Both the position numbers and the translations under genes were made by a program. From positions 43,237 through 107,236 of the forward strand of contig CAJTWU010000002.1 of assembly GCA_910579975.1 (NCBI GenBank): DNA of 64,000 nt, written 5' to 3'. The DNA comes from an uncultured Vampirovibrio sp. (lineage in GTDB: Bacteria > Cyanobacteriota > Vampirovibrionia > Gastranaerophilales > Gastranaerophilaceae). The notes under the pieces are model-generated. The model did no database searches and was not told the origin of the DNA. It saw only the letters and a program-made list of their open reading frames with translations. This document shows, piece after piece, positions 19,683-28,388 of the stretch. Numbering within the stretch: the stretch's first letter is position 1; each line of letters starts with the position of its first letter.

Positions 19683-20240
19683 TTATACACGGTCTAAGTA
19701 TTCATTAGAACGGGTATCAACTCTGATTACGTCGCCGTTTGATACAAAGAAAGGAACTTGTACAACAGCGCCTGTTTCTAATGTAGCTGGTTTTGTACCG
19801 CCTTGAGCAGTATTTCCTTTTTCAGCCGGAGGTGTGTCAACAACTTCTAACTCAACGTGAGCTGGAATATCAACACCGATAATTCTTGTATCATGCATTA
19901 ATACTTGAACAATCATATTTTCTTTAAGGTATTTAACACCATCACCTACTTGAACTTCGGTTAGCTGTAATTGTTCATATGATTCGGTATCCATCATAAC
20001 GAACTCTTTACCTTCTTTGTATAAATATTGCATTTCTTTACGGTTAAGCATAGCTTTAGCAACTTTTTCACCTGCTCTGAATGTTTTTTCAATAACATTA
20101 CCTGATTCAACATTTTTAAGTTTTGTTCTTACAAACGCTGCGCCTTTGCCGGGTTTAACGTGTAAGAATTCAACAACAGACCAAAGACCGTTGTCTAATT
20201 CAAGTGTCAAGCCATTCTTTAAATCGTTTACTGAAATCAT
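19683..20240 (-). CDS. efp: Elongation factor P
   Basis: EF-P relieves ribosome stalling at polyproline. 185 residues with the three-domain layout. The loop [16 protein letters not shown] near residues 28-43 carries the tip lysine that is often modified, and [11 protein letters not shown] is the usual C-terminus. GGAGTAT precedes the ATG. It leads the efp-accB-accC transcript. Confidence 0.98.
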   Translation of the reverse strand: MISVNDLKNGLTLELDNGLWSVVEFLHVKPGKGAAFVRTKLKNVESGNVIEKTFRAGEKVAKAMLNRKEMQYLYKEGKEFVMMDTESYEQLQLTEVQVGDGVKYLKENMIVQVLMHDTRIIGVDIPAHVELEVVDTPPAEKGNTAQGGTKPATLETGAVVQVPFFVSNGDVIRVDTRSNEYLDRV

Positions 20241-20375
20241 ATATACTCCTTTTTTAGTGTATAACTATCTATTTTCCTTGATAGTAACATAAACTGTTTT
20301 TTAGGGCAAGTTTGTGATTTTTGATTTGAATGTCCTTTAAAATATTAATAAATGTAACATATTAACTAAAATATA

Positions 20376-20403
20376 TTGAAAAATATTTAATTTTATGTAT
20401 AAT
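20376..20403 (+). promoter_or_regulatory. Sigma-70 type promoter for the 20433 gene
   Basis: TTGAAA (20376-20381), 16-base spacer, TATAAT (20398-20403). The predicted start is about 24 bases before the ATG at 20433, which has a GAAAGGAAA ribosome site. Confidence 0.8.
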
Positions 20404-20432
20404 AAAATTGGGAAATATATGAAAGGAAATGT

Positions 20433-20939
20433 ATGAAAAAGTTTTTAACTCTTTTACTCTTAGCGGCATTTTGTCAGATATCTGTTATTCCTGTAAATGC
20501 TGCTGTTCACGTTAATTCCGGACGAAAAATACCTGTAGTTTACAATGGGGAAAAAGTTACAGGTAGAATAGTAAGCTCGGGAGATAAAATTCAGGCTGAA
20601 ATTCAAACAGATGTCAAAGTTAACAATGTTGTTGTGTTTAAACAAGGCGGACTCGTAAATCTTAACGTTGCTGATGCGCATAAAGCACGATGCTGGGGGA
20701 ATCCGGGGGAAATTTTATTAATCAACGGTACAGCAGAAGATGTTAAAGGTATTGCACATCCTATAGAATTTAATTATAAAATTACAGGTGAAGAAAAAAC
20801 TTGGCCAAAAGTTATGGGTGCTGTAAGTATATTCTTTTTGTTTCCGCTTGCCTTATTTGGATTTGTCCATGGCGGACAAGCCGATTTACTTCCAGGAAAA
20901 ACTATAAATGCTACCCTTTTAAGTGACTTTAATTTTTAA
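20433..20939 (+). CDS. Secreted or membrane-anchored protein, unknown
   Basis: Not recognised (168 residues). The signal peptide ends near VNAA (residue 24), followed by a compact beta-rich domain, and near the C-terminus one hydrophobic segment (VMGAVSIFFLFPLALFGFVHGG, about residues 129-150). The segment is followed by ADLLPGKTINATL. That glycine/hydrophobic then PGKTI pattern resembles small envelope proteins of unknown role. It has its own promoter and terminator, so it is monocistronic. Confidence 0.82.
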   Translation: MKKFLTLLLLAAFCQISVIPVNAAVHVNSGRKIPVVYNGEKVTGRIVSSGDKIQAEIQTDVKVNNVVVFKQGGLVNLNVADAHKARCWGNPGEILLINGTAEDVKGIAHPIEFNYKITGEEKTWPKVMGAVSIFFLFPLALFGFVHGGQADLLPGKTINATLLSDFNF

Positions 20940-20952
20940 GTTTCTTATTCTT

Positions 20953-20983
20953 ACCGCTCTTGACCAAGTTAAGAGCGGTTTTA
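20953..20983 (+). terminator. Intrinsic terminator
   Basis: 9-bp stem ACCGCTCTT/AAGAGCGGT (20953-20961 and 20971-20979) with a 9-base loop, followed by TTTTAC. It closes the monocistronic 20433 gene. Confidence 0.88.
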
Positions 20984-21036
20984 CTTTAGCCCTACTATAC
21001 AATTTCTTTTTTTAATCTCCTATCTCAAAATACAGT

Positions 21037-21603
21037 ATGCCTAAACATGTGTATAAAAAGAGGGATATTTACGATTTAATTTCACTTGCAAAAAGTGGTG
21101 AAACAAAAGCGCTTGAAGAGCTTATTCGCCGTGTACAGAAACAAGTCTTTGCTATGTTTTCGCACCTTACAGATAAAAGAAATGATATTGCTGATTTGAC
21201 TCAGGAAACTTTGTTGAAGATGGCAAAATCACTTCATCAATTAAAAGAGCCAAAAACTTTTAAAACCTGGCTCAATCGTATTGTCACAAATGTTTTTTAT
21301 GACTATGCAAGAAAAAATTCGGACAAACTTGTTGATTTTGATATGGAAAAACTGAACGAAATAAAGGATAAAATCGGCTGTGAACCCGGAGAAAAATGTT
21401 TGTTTTCAGAAATTGAAAAACTAATAAAAGCAGCACTTATGACCTTGCCGCAAAACTTAAGAATAACATTGGTTTTGCGTGAATATGAAGGTCTAAGCTA
21501 CGAAGATATTTCAAAAATAACAAATACTACACTTGGTACCGTGAAATCGAGAATTTCGCGCGCGAGGCTAAAGTTACAAGAAGAATTAAAAGAATTTATA
21601 TAG
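21037..21603 (+). CDS. ECF-type RNA polymerase sigma factor
   Basis: 188 residues with sigma region 2 (DLTQETLLKMAKSLHQLKEPKTFKTWLNRIVTN, written here as a run of consecutive motifs: DLTQETLLKMA, then FKTWLNRIV) and region 4 (YEDISKITNTTLGTVKSRI). No region 1 or 3 is present, as in extracytoplasmic-function sigma factors. It directs RNA polymerase to stress-type promoters and is normally held by the anti-sigma encoded next, 13 bases downstream. No Shine-Dalgarno is obvious before the ATG at 21037, so the start is moderately sure. Confidence 0.93.
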   Translation: MPKHVYKKRDIYDLISLAKSGETKALEELIRRVQKQVFAMFSHLTDKRNDIADLTQETLLKMAKSLHQLKEPKTFKTWLNRIVTNVFYDYARKNSDKLVDFDMEKLNEIKDKIGCEPGEKCLFSEIEKLIKAALMTLPQNLRITLVLREYEGLSYEDISKITNTTLGTVKSRISRARLKLQEELKEFI

Positions 21604-21616
21604 GAGAGAGGTAAAT

Positions 21617-22168
21617 ATGAAACTTACTTGCACACAAATGGATGTACTAATATCTTTTTACATAGATGGTGATTTGAGTAAAGCTTTAAAAAATCAGGTT
21701 GAAGATCACTTGCGAGAATGCCCTAATTGTCGTGCTAAATACGATATTATCAAATCCATGCTTGCTGATTTGAAAAACAGTTTTGATGTACAGGAAGAAT
21801 ATGCGCCAAGTGAAGTTTCGTCCTCTTGTACTTCACAACAATACAGATTATTCAAAAATAACCTTTCTGCTTATATTGATAATGAACTTGATACTGAAGA
21901 CAATATTAAAATCAAAAAATTTACTATCAATAATAAAAATGCAAGAAAAGCTCTTGAAGATAGCTATAATATCAAAAAACTTATGAATGATTCTTTCCAC
22001 AAGACAAAATCCGATGCCAAGCAAGACTTTTCAAGAAGCGTATTAAAACAACTTGAACTCGAAGAAGAAGCGACATCAGGATTTCATCCTGCTATAAAAT
22101 TGTTGATAGCATTTACTATTTCTGTTCTGGTTTTGACAACAATTATTCTGTTTTCTCTGAGTGTTTAA
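21617..22168 (+). CDS. Zinc-binding anti-sigma factor, membrane anchored
   Basis: 183 residues. The N-terminal ZAS-type motif has H31, C35 and C38 (HLRECPNC), which chelate zinc and bind the sigma factor. A single membrane helix ends the protein (about residues 160-182), and the middle is charged and helical. AGGAGAGAGG gives a strong start. It pairs with the sigma gene just upstream. Its last 26 bases overlap the 3' end of convergent clpB, which is unusual in this window. Confidence 0.9.
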   Translation: MKLTCTQMDVLISFYIDGDLSKALKNQVEDHLRECPNCRAKYDIIKSMLADLKNSFDVQEEYAPSEVSSSCTSQQYRLFKNNLSAYIDNELDTEDNIKIKKFTINNKNARKALEDSYNIKKLMNDSFHKTKSDAKQDFSRSVLKQLELEEEATSGFHPAIKLLIAFTISVLVLTTIILFSLSV

Positions 22169-24743
22169 ACTCTAACTCGTCATCTTTAACATCAATTATC
22201 AGATTGTCACCATCTGTGAATTTTTGAGCAAGAATAAGTTTAGATAACGGATTTTCAACCAATTGTCTAATAACACGTTTTAGCGGTCTTGCACCATAAA
22301 TTGGATTAAACCCGCGTGTTGCAAGAAATTCTTTTGCCTCATCTGTTATTTCAAATGTAATATTGTGTTCACTTAAAAGCTTACGCAAATGTTCCATTTG
22401 TATATCTACAATCTTAGATAGTTGCTGTAATGTAAGAGCTTTAAAGAAAATAGTTTCATCAACCCTGTTTAAAAATTCAGGTTTGAACCGTTCTCTCATA
22501 ATTGCGTTAACTTTTTCTTTTGTTTCGTCAAAGTTACTCATATTCAGCGAGTCTTCCAATATAATGTCACTTCCAATATTAGAAGTCATAATGATAACAG
22601 TGTTTTTAAAATCAACAGTTCTTCCTTTTGAGTCTGTAAGTCTGCCGTCATCAAAAATTTGAAGCATAATATTGAATACATCAGGGTGAGCTTTTTCGAT
22701 TTCATCAAAAAGTACAACTGAATAAGGTTTACGTCTAACAGCTTCTGTTAATTGACCGCCTTCTTCGTAACCGACATATCCCGGAGGAGCACCAACGAGT
22801 CGTGAAACATTGTGTTTTTCCATATATTCAGACATATCAATACGAACAATAGCATCTTCGTCATTGAACAGGAATTCTGCTAATGTTTTAGCTAGTTCTG
22901 TTTTACCAACCCCTGTAGGTCCTAAGAAAATAAAGGTACCAATCGGACGTTTAGGGTCTTTCAAACCTGAACGGGCACGGCGGATTGCATCTGAAACAGT
23001 ATCAACAGCTTCATCTTGACCGATTAAGCGTGCATGAAGTACATCTTCCATTTTAAGAAGTTTTTGCATTTCGCTTTCAACAAGTTTTGTTACTGGAACA
23101 CCTGTCCATTTGCTTACAACAGCTGCAATATCGTCGCCGTCAATTTCTTCTTTAAGAAGCTGGTTTTCACTTTTTTCTTTACCCTGAACAGATTGAAGTT
23201 TCTTTTCAAGCTCCATCAATTTTCCATATTTAAGCTCTGCTGCAAGCTGTAAGTCCATATTACGTTCGGCTTCGGCAATTTTGTTTTTAACCTTGTCAAT
23301 TTCGTCTTTAATACCGGCTTCGCCTGAAATGGTATTTTTTTCCAATTCCCATTGAGTTTTCAGTTCGTTAATTTTTGTTTCCAAATCGTTAATTTCAGAA
23401 GTTAATTTCTCAATTTTTGCAATGCATTCAGGTGAAGTTTCTTTTTTCAAAGCTTCACGTTCGATTTCTAATTGGATTTTTTGACGATACATTGTATCAA
23501 TAACTTCCGGCATAGAATCAATTTCAATACGCAAAGCAGAAGCAGCTTCATCTATTAAGTCAATTGCTTTATCAGGTAAAAATCTGTCCGTAATATATCT
23601 ATCAGATAATTGTGCAGCTTGAATTAGAGCACTATCAAGAATTCTAATACCGTGATGAACTTCGTATTTTTCTTTCAAACCTCTAAGAATTGAGATAGTA
23701 TCTTCAACTGATGGTTCATCAACTAATACAGGCTGAAAACGTCTTTCAAGAGCGGGGTCTTTCTCAATGTACTTACGATATTCATTAATTGTTGTAGCAC
23801 CGATAGTTCTTAGCTCTCCACGTGCTAACATCGGTTTCAAAAGGTTACCGGCATCCATAGAGCCTTCTGTTGAACCGGCACCAACCACTGTATGAAGTTC
23901 ATCAATGAACATAACTATTTCGCCGTTTGATTCTTGAACCTCTTTTAATACAGCTTTTAAACGTTCTTCAAATTCTCCTCTGAATTTTGCACCCGCAACT
24001 AATGCACCTAAATCCAGCGAAATTAATTTAACTTCTTTCAAGCTTTCAGGAACATCACCACGGATAATTCTTTGTGCTAAACCTTCCACGATAGCAGTTT
24101 TACCAACTCCGGGTTCACCGATTAAAACCGGGTTATTTTTGGTTCTTCTGTTTAGAACCTGAATTATACGACGAACCTCTTCATCTCGTCCTATTACAGG
24201 GTCTAATTTGCCCTTGCGAGCCATTTCTGTAAGGTCTGTAGAGTATTTTTCAAGAGCTTTTAAGTTTTCTTCTGCGTTTTTATTATCCACTTTTTTGTTA
24301 CCTCTTATTTTTTTCATTGCGTTTAAAACCGAGTTTGTATTCACTCCTTGTTTTTTTAATAGTTCCTGAATAAACGAACCTTCAACTTTTGTCATTGCAA
24401 TTAATATACATTCAATTCCTACAAATTCATCTTTTAGGCTCTCAGCTTCCTGAAAAGCAATTTCTAAAAGTGAATTAGTTTCACGTGATAAAAATACTTG
24501 CTGTGAGCTTGTCGGGCTTGAGATTGTAGGATAAGACTTAATTTTTGCTATGATTTCATTGATAAAATGCTGATTAAGAAGCTTAAGTTCTTCTAGATAA
24601 TCTTTGGCAATACCTTTATCTTCAATCATAGCTATAACAATATGTTCAGGCTGAACTTCGGTATTTTTATAAAAGTCTTTTTTCGCATTGGCTGCAAAAA
24701 TTATTTCTTGTGAATAATTAGTAAATTTTTCAAAATTAATCAT
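22143..24743 (-). CDS. clpB: ATP-dependent disaggregase ClpB
   Basis: ClpB threads aggregated proteins through a hexameric ring with DnaK. 866 residues is the full length. An N-terminal Clp repeat domain is followed by NBD1 with GEPGVGKT and [13 protein letters not shown], a long coiled-coil middle domain (about residues 395-525), and NBD2 with GPTGVGKT and [13 protein letters not shown]. An 8-bp inverted repeat (TGATTTTT/AAAAATCA) lies about 30 bases upstream and might be an operator. No HrcA-type CIRCE element is seen. Confidence 0.98.
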   Translation of the reverse strand: MINFEKFTNYSQEIIFAANAKKDFYKNTEVQPEHIVIAMIEDKGIAKDYLEELKLLNQHFINEIIAKIKSYPTISSPTSSQQVFLSRETNSLLEIAFQEAESLKDEFVGIECILIAMTKVEGSFIQELLKKQGVNTNSVLNAMKKIRGNKKVDNKNAEENLKALEKYSTDLTEMARKGKLDPVIGRDEEVRRIIQVLNRRTKNNPVLIGEPGVGKTAIVEGLAQRIIRGDVPESLKEVKLISLDLGALVAGAKFRGEFEERLKAVLKEVQESNGEIVMFIDELHTVVGAGSTEGSMDAGNLLKPMLARGELRTIGATTINEYRKYIEKDPALERRFQPVLVDEPSVEDTISILRGLKEKYEVHHGIRILDSALIQAAQLSDRYITDRFLPDKAIDLIDEAASALRIEIDSMPEVIDTMYRQKIQLEIEREALKKETSPECIAKIEKLTSEINDLETKINELKTQWELEKNTISGEAGIKDEIDKVKNKIAEAERNMDLQLAAELKYGKLMELEKKLQSVQGKEKSENQLLKEEIDGDDIAAVVSKWTGVPVTKLVESEMQKLLKMEDVLHARLIGQDEAVDTVSDAIRRARSGLKDPKRPIGTFIFLGPTGVGKTELAKTLAEFLFNDEDAIVRIDMSEYMEKHNVSRLVGAPPGYVGYEEGGQLTEAVRRKPYSVVLFDEIEKAHPDVFNIMLQIFDDGRLTDSKGRTVDFKNTVIIMTSNIGSDIILEDSLNMSNFDETKEKVNAIMRERFKPEFLNRVDETIFFKALTLQQLSKIVDIQMEHLRKLLSEHNITFEITDEAKEFLATRGFNPIYGARPLKRVIRQLVENPLSKLILAQKFTDGDNLIIDVKDDELEFKHSEKTE

Positions 24744-24772
24744 AGTTTTAACTCCGTCTATATATATTTTAA

Positions 24773-24791
24773 TGATTTTTTTGAAAAATCA
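24773..24791. promoter_or_regulatory. Palindrome upstream of clpB
   Basis: TGATTTTT (24773-24780) and AAAAATCA (24784-24791) form an 8-bp inverted repeat with a 3-base spacer, 30 bases before the clpB start. It may bind a repressor or be part of the AT-rich promoter. This is a weak case. Confidence 0.35.
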
Positions 24792-24827
24792 AGGAAAATT
24801 AATCTTTATTTAATTATTTGATAAGGC

Positions 24828-24855
24828 TTGAAAAATTCTTAAAATAGGTTAAAAT
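24828..24855 (+). promoter_or_regulatory. Promoter for antisense RNA, locus 1
   Basis: TTGAAA (24828-24833), 16-base spacer, TAAAAT (24850-24855). Predicted start near 24862. No protein gene follows on this strand for several hundred bases, so it most likely drives a small RNA. Confidence 0.75.
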
Positions 24856-24861
24856 AAAAGT

Positions 24862-24957
24862 ACAGGCATGGGTGACGTTAACACCCACACCTACAGTCAC
24901 ATTAAAATATGACTTTGAGTGTAAGAACTAATACAAGCAATAGTATTAGTTCTTTTT
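24862..24957 (+). ncRNA. Predicted antisense RNA opposing the 24-residue peptide gene
   Basis: About 96 nt from the promoter above to an intrinsic terminator at 24924-24957. A 5' hairpin is formed by TGGGTG (24869-24874) and CACCCA (24882-24887). The RNA is fully complementary to the 3' two thirds of the small peptide mRNA on the minus strand (peptide stop at 24902). This is the arrangement of type I antitoxin RNAs. Transcription is predicted, not observed. Confidence 0.65.
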
Positions 24958-24976
24958 CGTTGATTTCGACTATCAT
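24902..24976 (-). CDS. 24-residue hydrophobic peptide, candidate type I toxin
   Basis: ATG at 24976, TAA at 24902. It starts MIVEINEKEL, then a run of nine Leu/Ile/Val residues within eleven, then TLKVIF. A single membrane helix is likely. The ribosome site AAAGGAGG is close to perfect, four bases before ATG counted from the last G. A near-consensus promoter (25044-25072) lies upstream. The Leu-rich codons double as the terminator hairpin of the opposing RNA. It lies downstream of the XRE regulator on the same strand. Not an annotated family that I recognise; the toxin role is inference. Confidence 0.7.
   Translation of the reverse strand: MIVEINEKELILLLVLVLTLKVIF
24924..24957 (+). terminator. 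Intrinsic terminator of antisense RNA, locus 1
   Basis: 11-bp perfect stem AGAACTAATAC (24924-24934) and GTATTAGTTCT (24943-24953), 8-base loop, then TTTTT. It lies inside the peptide gene on the other strand. Confidence 0.88.
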
Positions 24977-25043
24977 ACGTCCTCCTTTCTTGGTCGAAAT
25001 TTAGCGAATGTAGTTAAAATCTTTTGCCTGTACTTTTTGAGAT

Positions 25044-25072
25044 ATTATATAGCAAAAATGCAAATATATCAA
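25044..25072 (-). promoter_or_regulatory. Promoter for hydrophobic peptide mRNA, locus 1
   Basis: Read on the minus strand: TTGATA (25072-25067), 17-base spacer, TATAAT (25049-25044). Near consensus. Predicted start about 25037, giving a leader of roughly 60 nt before the ATG. Confidence 0.82.
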
Positions 25073-25078
25073 TATATT

Positions 25079-25297
25079 TTATAAATCTACTTTTGATACA
25101 TCGGTAAGGCTGGCAAAATCCATGCCAAGCGCAGCGGCAATTTTTTCCAGAGTATCAATTGTTGGTGAAACATTTCCGCTCTCAATTTTCCAAATAGCAC
25201 TTCTGCTTAGTCCAGATTCAAGTGCTAGTTCTTCTTGCGAAAAACCTCTTTTTTGTCTTTCAAATTTTATTTTTAAGCTAATTCTTTCATTAATCAT
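25079..25297 (-). CDS. XRE/Cro-type helix-turn-helix regulator
   Basis: 72 residues, essentially one HTH domain: RQKRGFSQEELALESGLSRSAIWKIESG then PTIDTLEKIAAALG. Such small proteins are DNA-binding repressors of nearby genes. It ends seven bases before the -35 of the hydrophobic peptide promoter and is transcribed in the same direction. Its own promoter faces the strong divergent promoter at 25318-25346, so it may control both sides. Confidence 0.93.
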   Translation of the reverse strand: MINERISLKIKFERQKRGFSQEELALESGLSRSAIWKIESGNVSPTIDTLEKIAAALGMDFASLTDVSKVDL

Positions 25298-25317
25298 TTG
25301 ATTACCATAGTAAGCTA

Positions 25318-25346
25318 TTGACTTATTACAATCAACTTCTTATAAT
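25318..25346 (+). promoter_or_regulatory. Strong promoter divergent from the XRE gene
   Basis: TTGACT (25318-25323), 17-base spacer, TATAAT (25341-25346). Predicted start 25352-25354, which falls on the ATGATG of the small ORF at 25353. Confidence 0.8.
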
Positions 25347-25352
25347 AACATT

Positions 25353-25514
25353 ATGATGACTATAGGAAACAAAGGAGAACATTATGGATACAATGGAAGA
25401 AGCGAAGAAGTTTTATATAAGCTAAATTGTGAAGCTAAAAGTATGCTTAAAACAAAAATTACTTTATTTAAATCAATTCGTAAGAAACTGTGTAAGATTT
25501 TGAAAATGCTATAA
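25353..25514 (+). CDS. Small cationic ORF, possibly leaderless or frameshifted
   Basis: 53 codons from ATG 25353, starting at the predicted transcription start, so translation would be leaderless. The last 21 residues are strongly basic and amphipathic (LFKSIRKKLCKILKML). A competing start has a perfect ribosome site: AAAGGAG (25371-25377) six bases before ATG 25384. That frame encodes only 13 residues (to 25425). Three readings are open: the 53-residue protein, the 13-residue peptide, or a frameshifted remnant joining both. Confidence 0.35.
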   Translation: MMTIGNKGEHYGYNGRSEEVLYKLNCEAKSMLKTKITLFKSIRKKLCKILKML

Positions 25515-25585
25515 TAAAAATCCTTTAAATGTATGATGTAAGATTTTTCCAATATTGTATGATATTGTTGGGGAGATTGTATATT

Positions 25586-25789
25586 ATGCTTAACACTACA
25601 TTACAGGAACAACCTACAACAATTTCTGAATCCATTACAAGAAACTGGACTGAACAGGCGCTTGAATGTTATCACCTTAACGGCAATTGTGCAGAATGTT
25701 CAATCCGAAAAGCACATTACTCTTTTGATTGTCAAATGCCTAAAGTAGTGGAAATTCTAAAAATGGTAAACGGTGCGCCTAAGGGGTAA
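25586..25789 (+). CDS. Small cysteine-motif protein, unknown
   Basis: 67 residues from ATG 25586, preceded by GGGGAG. The longer upstream frame lacks a ribosome site. The C-terminal half has a cysteine pattern C-x7-C-x2-C-x10-C (CYHLNGNCAEC then FDCQMPK). It could bind a metal or an iron-sulfur cluster. No family recognised. It lies between the mini-island and the convergent nitroreductase gene. Confidence 0.78.
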   Translation: MLNTTLQEQPTTISESITRNWTEQALECYHLNGNCAECSIRKAHYSFDCQMPKVVEILKMVNGAPKG

Positions 25790-25807
25790 ATATTTAAGGT
25801 AAAAAAT

Positions 25808-26404
25808 TTAATCTTTAATTACAACCACGTCATCAAAGTTTTTACGGGTTTTTGCAGTTTCTTTGTTCTCAGCATCATAGCCTAACGTAATAATTGTTGA
25901 AATAATTTGTTTTTCATTCAAGTTCAGTTCTTGTTTAACTTTTGTGTAAACTTCAGGTAAAACTTTTGTTATTTCGCTTCCAAAAGCACCGATTATACAA
26001 GAAGAAATTCCAAGTGAATGAGCTTCCAACATCATGTAAGATACAGGATAAATAACCTGTTCAAGTGAGCGGATTAAAATCCCGTTTTCACATTGAAGTG
26101 CTGGATTTAATGCCGGATTTTTAATATGAGTTATCTTTGCTTCTTCCCAGGCTTGAGTATCAGCTACACAAACAATAACTGCATCAGCATTTTTAACTTG
26201 AGGTTGTCCGATTGAAAGTTCTGATAACAAGTCTTTAGTTTCCTGATTTTTCACAAGAATAAATTTCCAACATTGAACATTCATCCATGATGGAGCGAGA
26301 CGGCCTGCTTCAAGGATTTTTTTTAAATCCTCATCAGGAATATGCTTATCTAAATATTTTCTTACACTTTTTCTTGATGAAATCAAATCTAAAATATCGG
26401 TCAT
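25808..26404 (-). CDS. Nitroreductase family protein
   Basis: 198 residues of the FMN-dependent nitroreductase fold. The opening RKSVRKYLDKHIPDEDLKKILEAGRLAPSWMN is recognisable in pieces (RKSVRKYLDKHIP and AGRLAPSWMNVQCW) and binds FMN. SLGISSCIIGAFG lies near residue 131. It reduces nitro or quinone compounds with NAD(P)H; the true substrate is unknown. It follows the LCP gene with a three-base gap and is probably co-transcribed. Confidence 0.93.
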   Translation of the reverse strand: MTDILDLISSRKSVRKYLDKHIPDEDLKKILEAGRLAPSWMNVQCWKFILVKNQETKDLLSELSIGQPQVKNADAVIVCVADTQAWEEAKITHIKNPALNPALQCENGILIRSLEQVIYPVSYMMLEAHSLGISSCIIGAFGSEITKVLPEVYTKVKQELNLNEKQIISTIITLGYDAENKETAKTRKNFDDVVVIKD

Positions 26405-26407
26405 ATC

Positions 26408-27715
26408 CTATTCCTCCGCAAGTACCATAGTAAAATCACTTCCAACCGAGAATGTTTCAGTCGGGTCGTATACAAATTGTGAGTTCTGAATTTCAGGAAT
26501 TTTCTTTTCCAACCAGTTGAAGAAATCCAGAGTTACCACATTTTTATTAGCAACAAATTTTGAATGAGAAAGATGTGTAATTTTAAGCATATTAACTTCA
26601 AAACCTAAATCATTAAACTTATCTTTTAAAGCTTCAGCATCGGCTTCACGTTTAGGTGAATACATAATACCGCCTTTAAATTTCACACCATCAAGCGATG
26701 GTTTATCTCGATAAATCATTCTATTAATAACTTCTTGAGTTTTAACAGGGTCCAAAATCCAGTAGCTGATATAACCTTTTTGGTTTGGCGCTCCCGGTAG
26801 GGTGGCTATTTCAATTTTATTCTTATCAATACTTCTTGCTAATGCTGCATATTGAGATAGTTCATAGAAACTCATATCAGTTTTAATATGAGAATTTAAT
26901 ACATTAATAACTTCAGGAATTTTAGTGATAACTTGAGGTGAGTGAAGTCTTTCAAATAAACTCTTCATAAACCATTGTTGACGCTGGGTTCTGCCGATAT
27001 CACCGAGTCCGTCTTTTCTGTAACGCAAGTAACCGACGGCTTGTTTTCCATTAAGAACAGTATTTCCTTTGTGCAAATCAATATGTAATTTACCTGCATA
27101 ATCGTGGTAATACATACGTTTTTCAACATAAATAGGAATACCGCCTAAGGCATCAACAGTTTTTTCTACTGCATCATCATGAACAATGATATATTTATCT
27201 ATTTTTATACCGAAAGTTTCTTTTAAAGTCTTTTTAACAAGACTAACACCGCCTAAAGCATGAGCAGAATTAATTTTTTGTACACCTTTATTTTCAGGCA
27301 AATAAACTTTGCTGTCACGCGGTATAGAAATAGCTTTGATTGAATGTGTTTTAGGGTCAATATTTACAACGATAATAGTATCAGAACGTGTACCTTGCCA
27401 CATATCAGCGCCATCACCGTTCGAGTCTACACCAAGCAGAAGAATATTTTGTCTTCGTGGTGTAAATGGAACATTAAATCCTTCTTTTTGGCTGCGTGAG
27501 AATTTAAAAAGTCCGCTTGTATCTTCTTCTGATATTATTGAACCACCTAAGAAAAAATTATTTTCTACAAGAATTACACAAACTATTACTGCACATAAAA
27601 CTGCGATTACAAAAGTAAAAATCAATTTTACAAGGTTTGATGATTCTTCTTTTTCTTTACGGATATTTTTTAAAAATGCTCTATATTCTTCTTGCTGACT
27701 GTTTAAAGTTTTCAT
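26408..27715 (-). CDS. LytR-CpsA-Psr family glycopolymer ligase
   Basis: LCP proteins attach undecaprenyl-linked glycopolymers to peptidoglycan. 435 residues: N-terminal cytoplasmic tail, one membrane helix (about 27-48), LCP domain with ILLLGVDSNG, TRSDTIIVVNID and SIPRDSKVYL, then a LytR C-terminal domain (from about residue 345, FKGGIMYSPKREADAEAL). These arginine and aspartate residues bind the pyrophosphate lipid. The dTDP-rhamnose operon 20 kb away may supply the glycan (inference). Confidence 0.95.
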   Translation of the reverse strand: MKTLNSQQEEYRAFLKNIRKEKEESSNLVKLIFTFVIAVLCAVIVCVILVENNFFLGGSIISEEDTSGLFKFSRSQKEGFNVPFTPRRQNILLLGVDSNGDGADMWQGTRSDTIIVVNIDPKTHSIKAISIPRDSKVYLPENKGVQKINSAHALGGVSLVKKTLKETFGIKIDKYIIVHDDAVEKTVDALGGIPIYVEKRMYYHDYAGKLHIDLHKGNTVLNGKQAVGYLRYRKDGLGDIGRTQRQQWFMKSLFERLHSPQVITKIPEVINVLNSHIKTDMSFYELSQYAALARSIDKNKIEIATLPGAPNQKGYISYWILDPVKTQEVINRMIYRDKPSLDGVKFKGGIMYSPKREADAEALKDKFNDLGFEVNMLKITHLSHSKFVANKNVVTLDFFNWLEKKIPEIQNSQFVYDPTETFSVGSDFTMVLAEE

Positions 27716-27812
27716 GACTAGCCTCTAAAAAAATTATATTATAAATAAAATAATTTCGACAAGGTCGAATGGCTTTTTTACAAAAATATATAATTTATTA
27801 TATAATGTTTTT

Positions 27813-28388
27813 ATGTTGGAAAAGATTAATGAAATATTAAAAAATGATGGTGTAATTGCATTTGTTACAGATACGGTTTGGGGTTTAGGATGTCTTCCAA
27901 GCAGTGAAAAAGCTGTAAAAAGAATTTATGAGATTAAACATCGTGAAGCAAAAAAACCGCTTATTCTTATGAGTGATGAAGTTTATAATTTGTTTGATTA
28001 TGTTAAACAACCAATTGAAAAAGAAGCCCAACGCTTGATAAAAAAATATTTCCCTGGAGCTTTAACCCTTGTTGTTGAAAAATCAAAAAACACACCTGAT
28101 TATATTACATCTGATATGCCGACTGTTGGTGTTCGTATTCCTGATAACGAAACATTTGCTGAAATTTGCCGTTCAATAGATGGTAGAGTGCTTGCTACAA
28201 CAAGTGCAAATCTTTCAGGTGATCCGGCTGCTTTGACTTATGAAGAAGCGGTTGCTTATATTGGAGATAAGGTTGATTTAGTAATTCCATCATATGGATG
28301 TGAAGCACAAGGACGCGCCTCAACAGTTGCCGGGTTTAAGGACGGAGAAGTTGTTATTTATCGTCAGGGAGAAATAGAAATTATTTAA
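27813..28388 (+). CDS. L-threonylcarbamoyladenylate synthase (Sua5/YrdC family)
   Basis: Makes threonylcarbamoyl-AMP for the t6A37 modification of ANN-decoding tRNAs. 191 residues, so the YrdC domain alone, without the extra Sua5 domain. Motifs: FVTDTVWGLGC near the start, IKHREAKKPLILM (RNA/ATP binding) and TTSANLSGDPA. No other t6A gene lies nearby. It overlaps the convergent EF-hand gene by four bases. Confidence 0.95.
   Translation: MLEKINEILKNDGVIAFVTDTVWGLGCLPSSEKAVKRIYEIKHREAKKPLILMSDEVYNLFDYVKQPIEKEAQRLIKKYFPGALTLVVEKSKNTPDYITSDMPTVGVRIPDNETFAEICRSIDGRVLATTSANLSGDPAALTYEEAVAYIGDKVDLVIPSYGCEAQGRASTVAGFKDGEVVIYRQGEIEII

Larger units (their letters stand above)
24856..25037. repeat. 13-bp inverted repeat around the two opposed RNA starts
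   Basis: AAAAGTACAGGCA at 24856-24868 and its exact reverse complement at 25025-25037. The right arm coincides with the predicted start of the minus-strand mRNA and the left arm with that of the plus-strand RNA. The peptide mRNA could therefore pair its 5' end with its 3' end, as known type I toxin mRNAs do. Confidence 0.85.

Noticed and set aside
22810..23252. Plus-strand frames inside clpB
   Set aside because: Shadows of a strongly conserved clpB gene, with no ribosome sites.
24773..24791. CIRCE-type heat-shock element before clpB
   Set aside because: The inverted repeat there is TGATTTTT/AAAAATCA with a 3-base spacer, not TTAGCACTC-N9-GAGTGCTAA.
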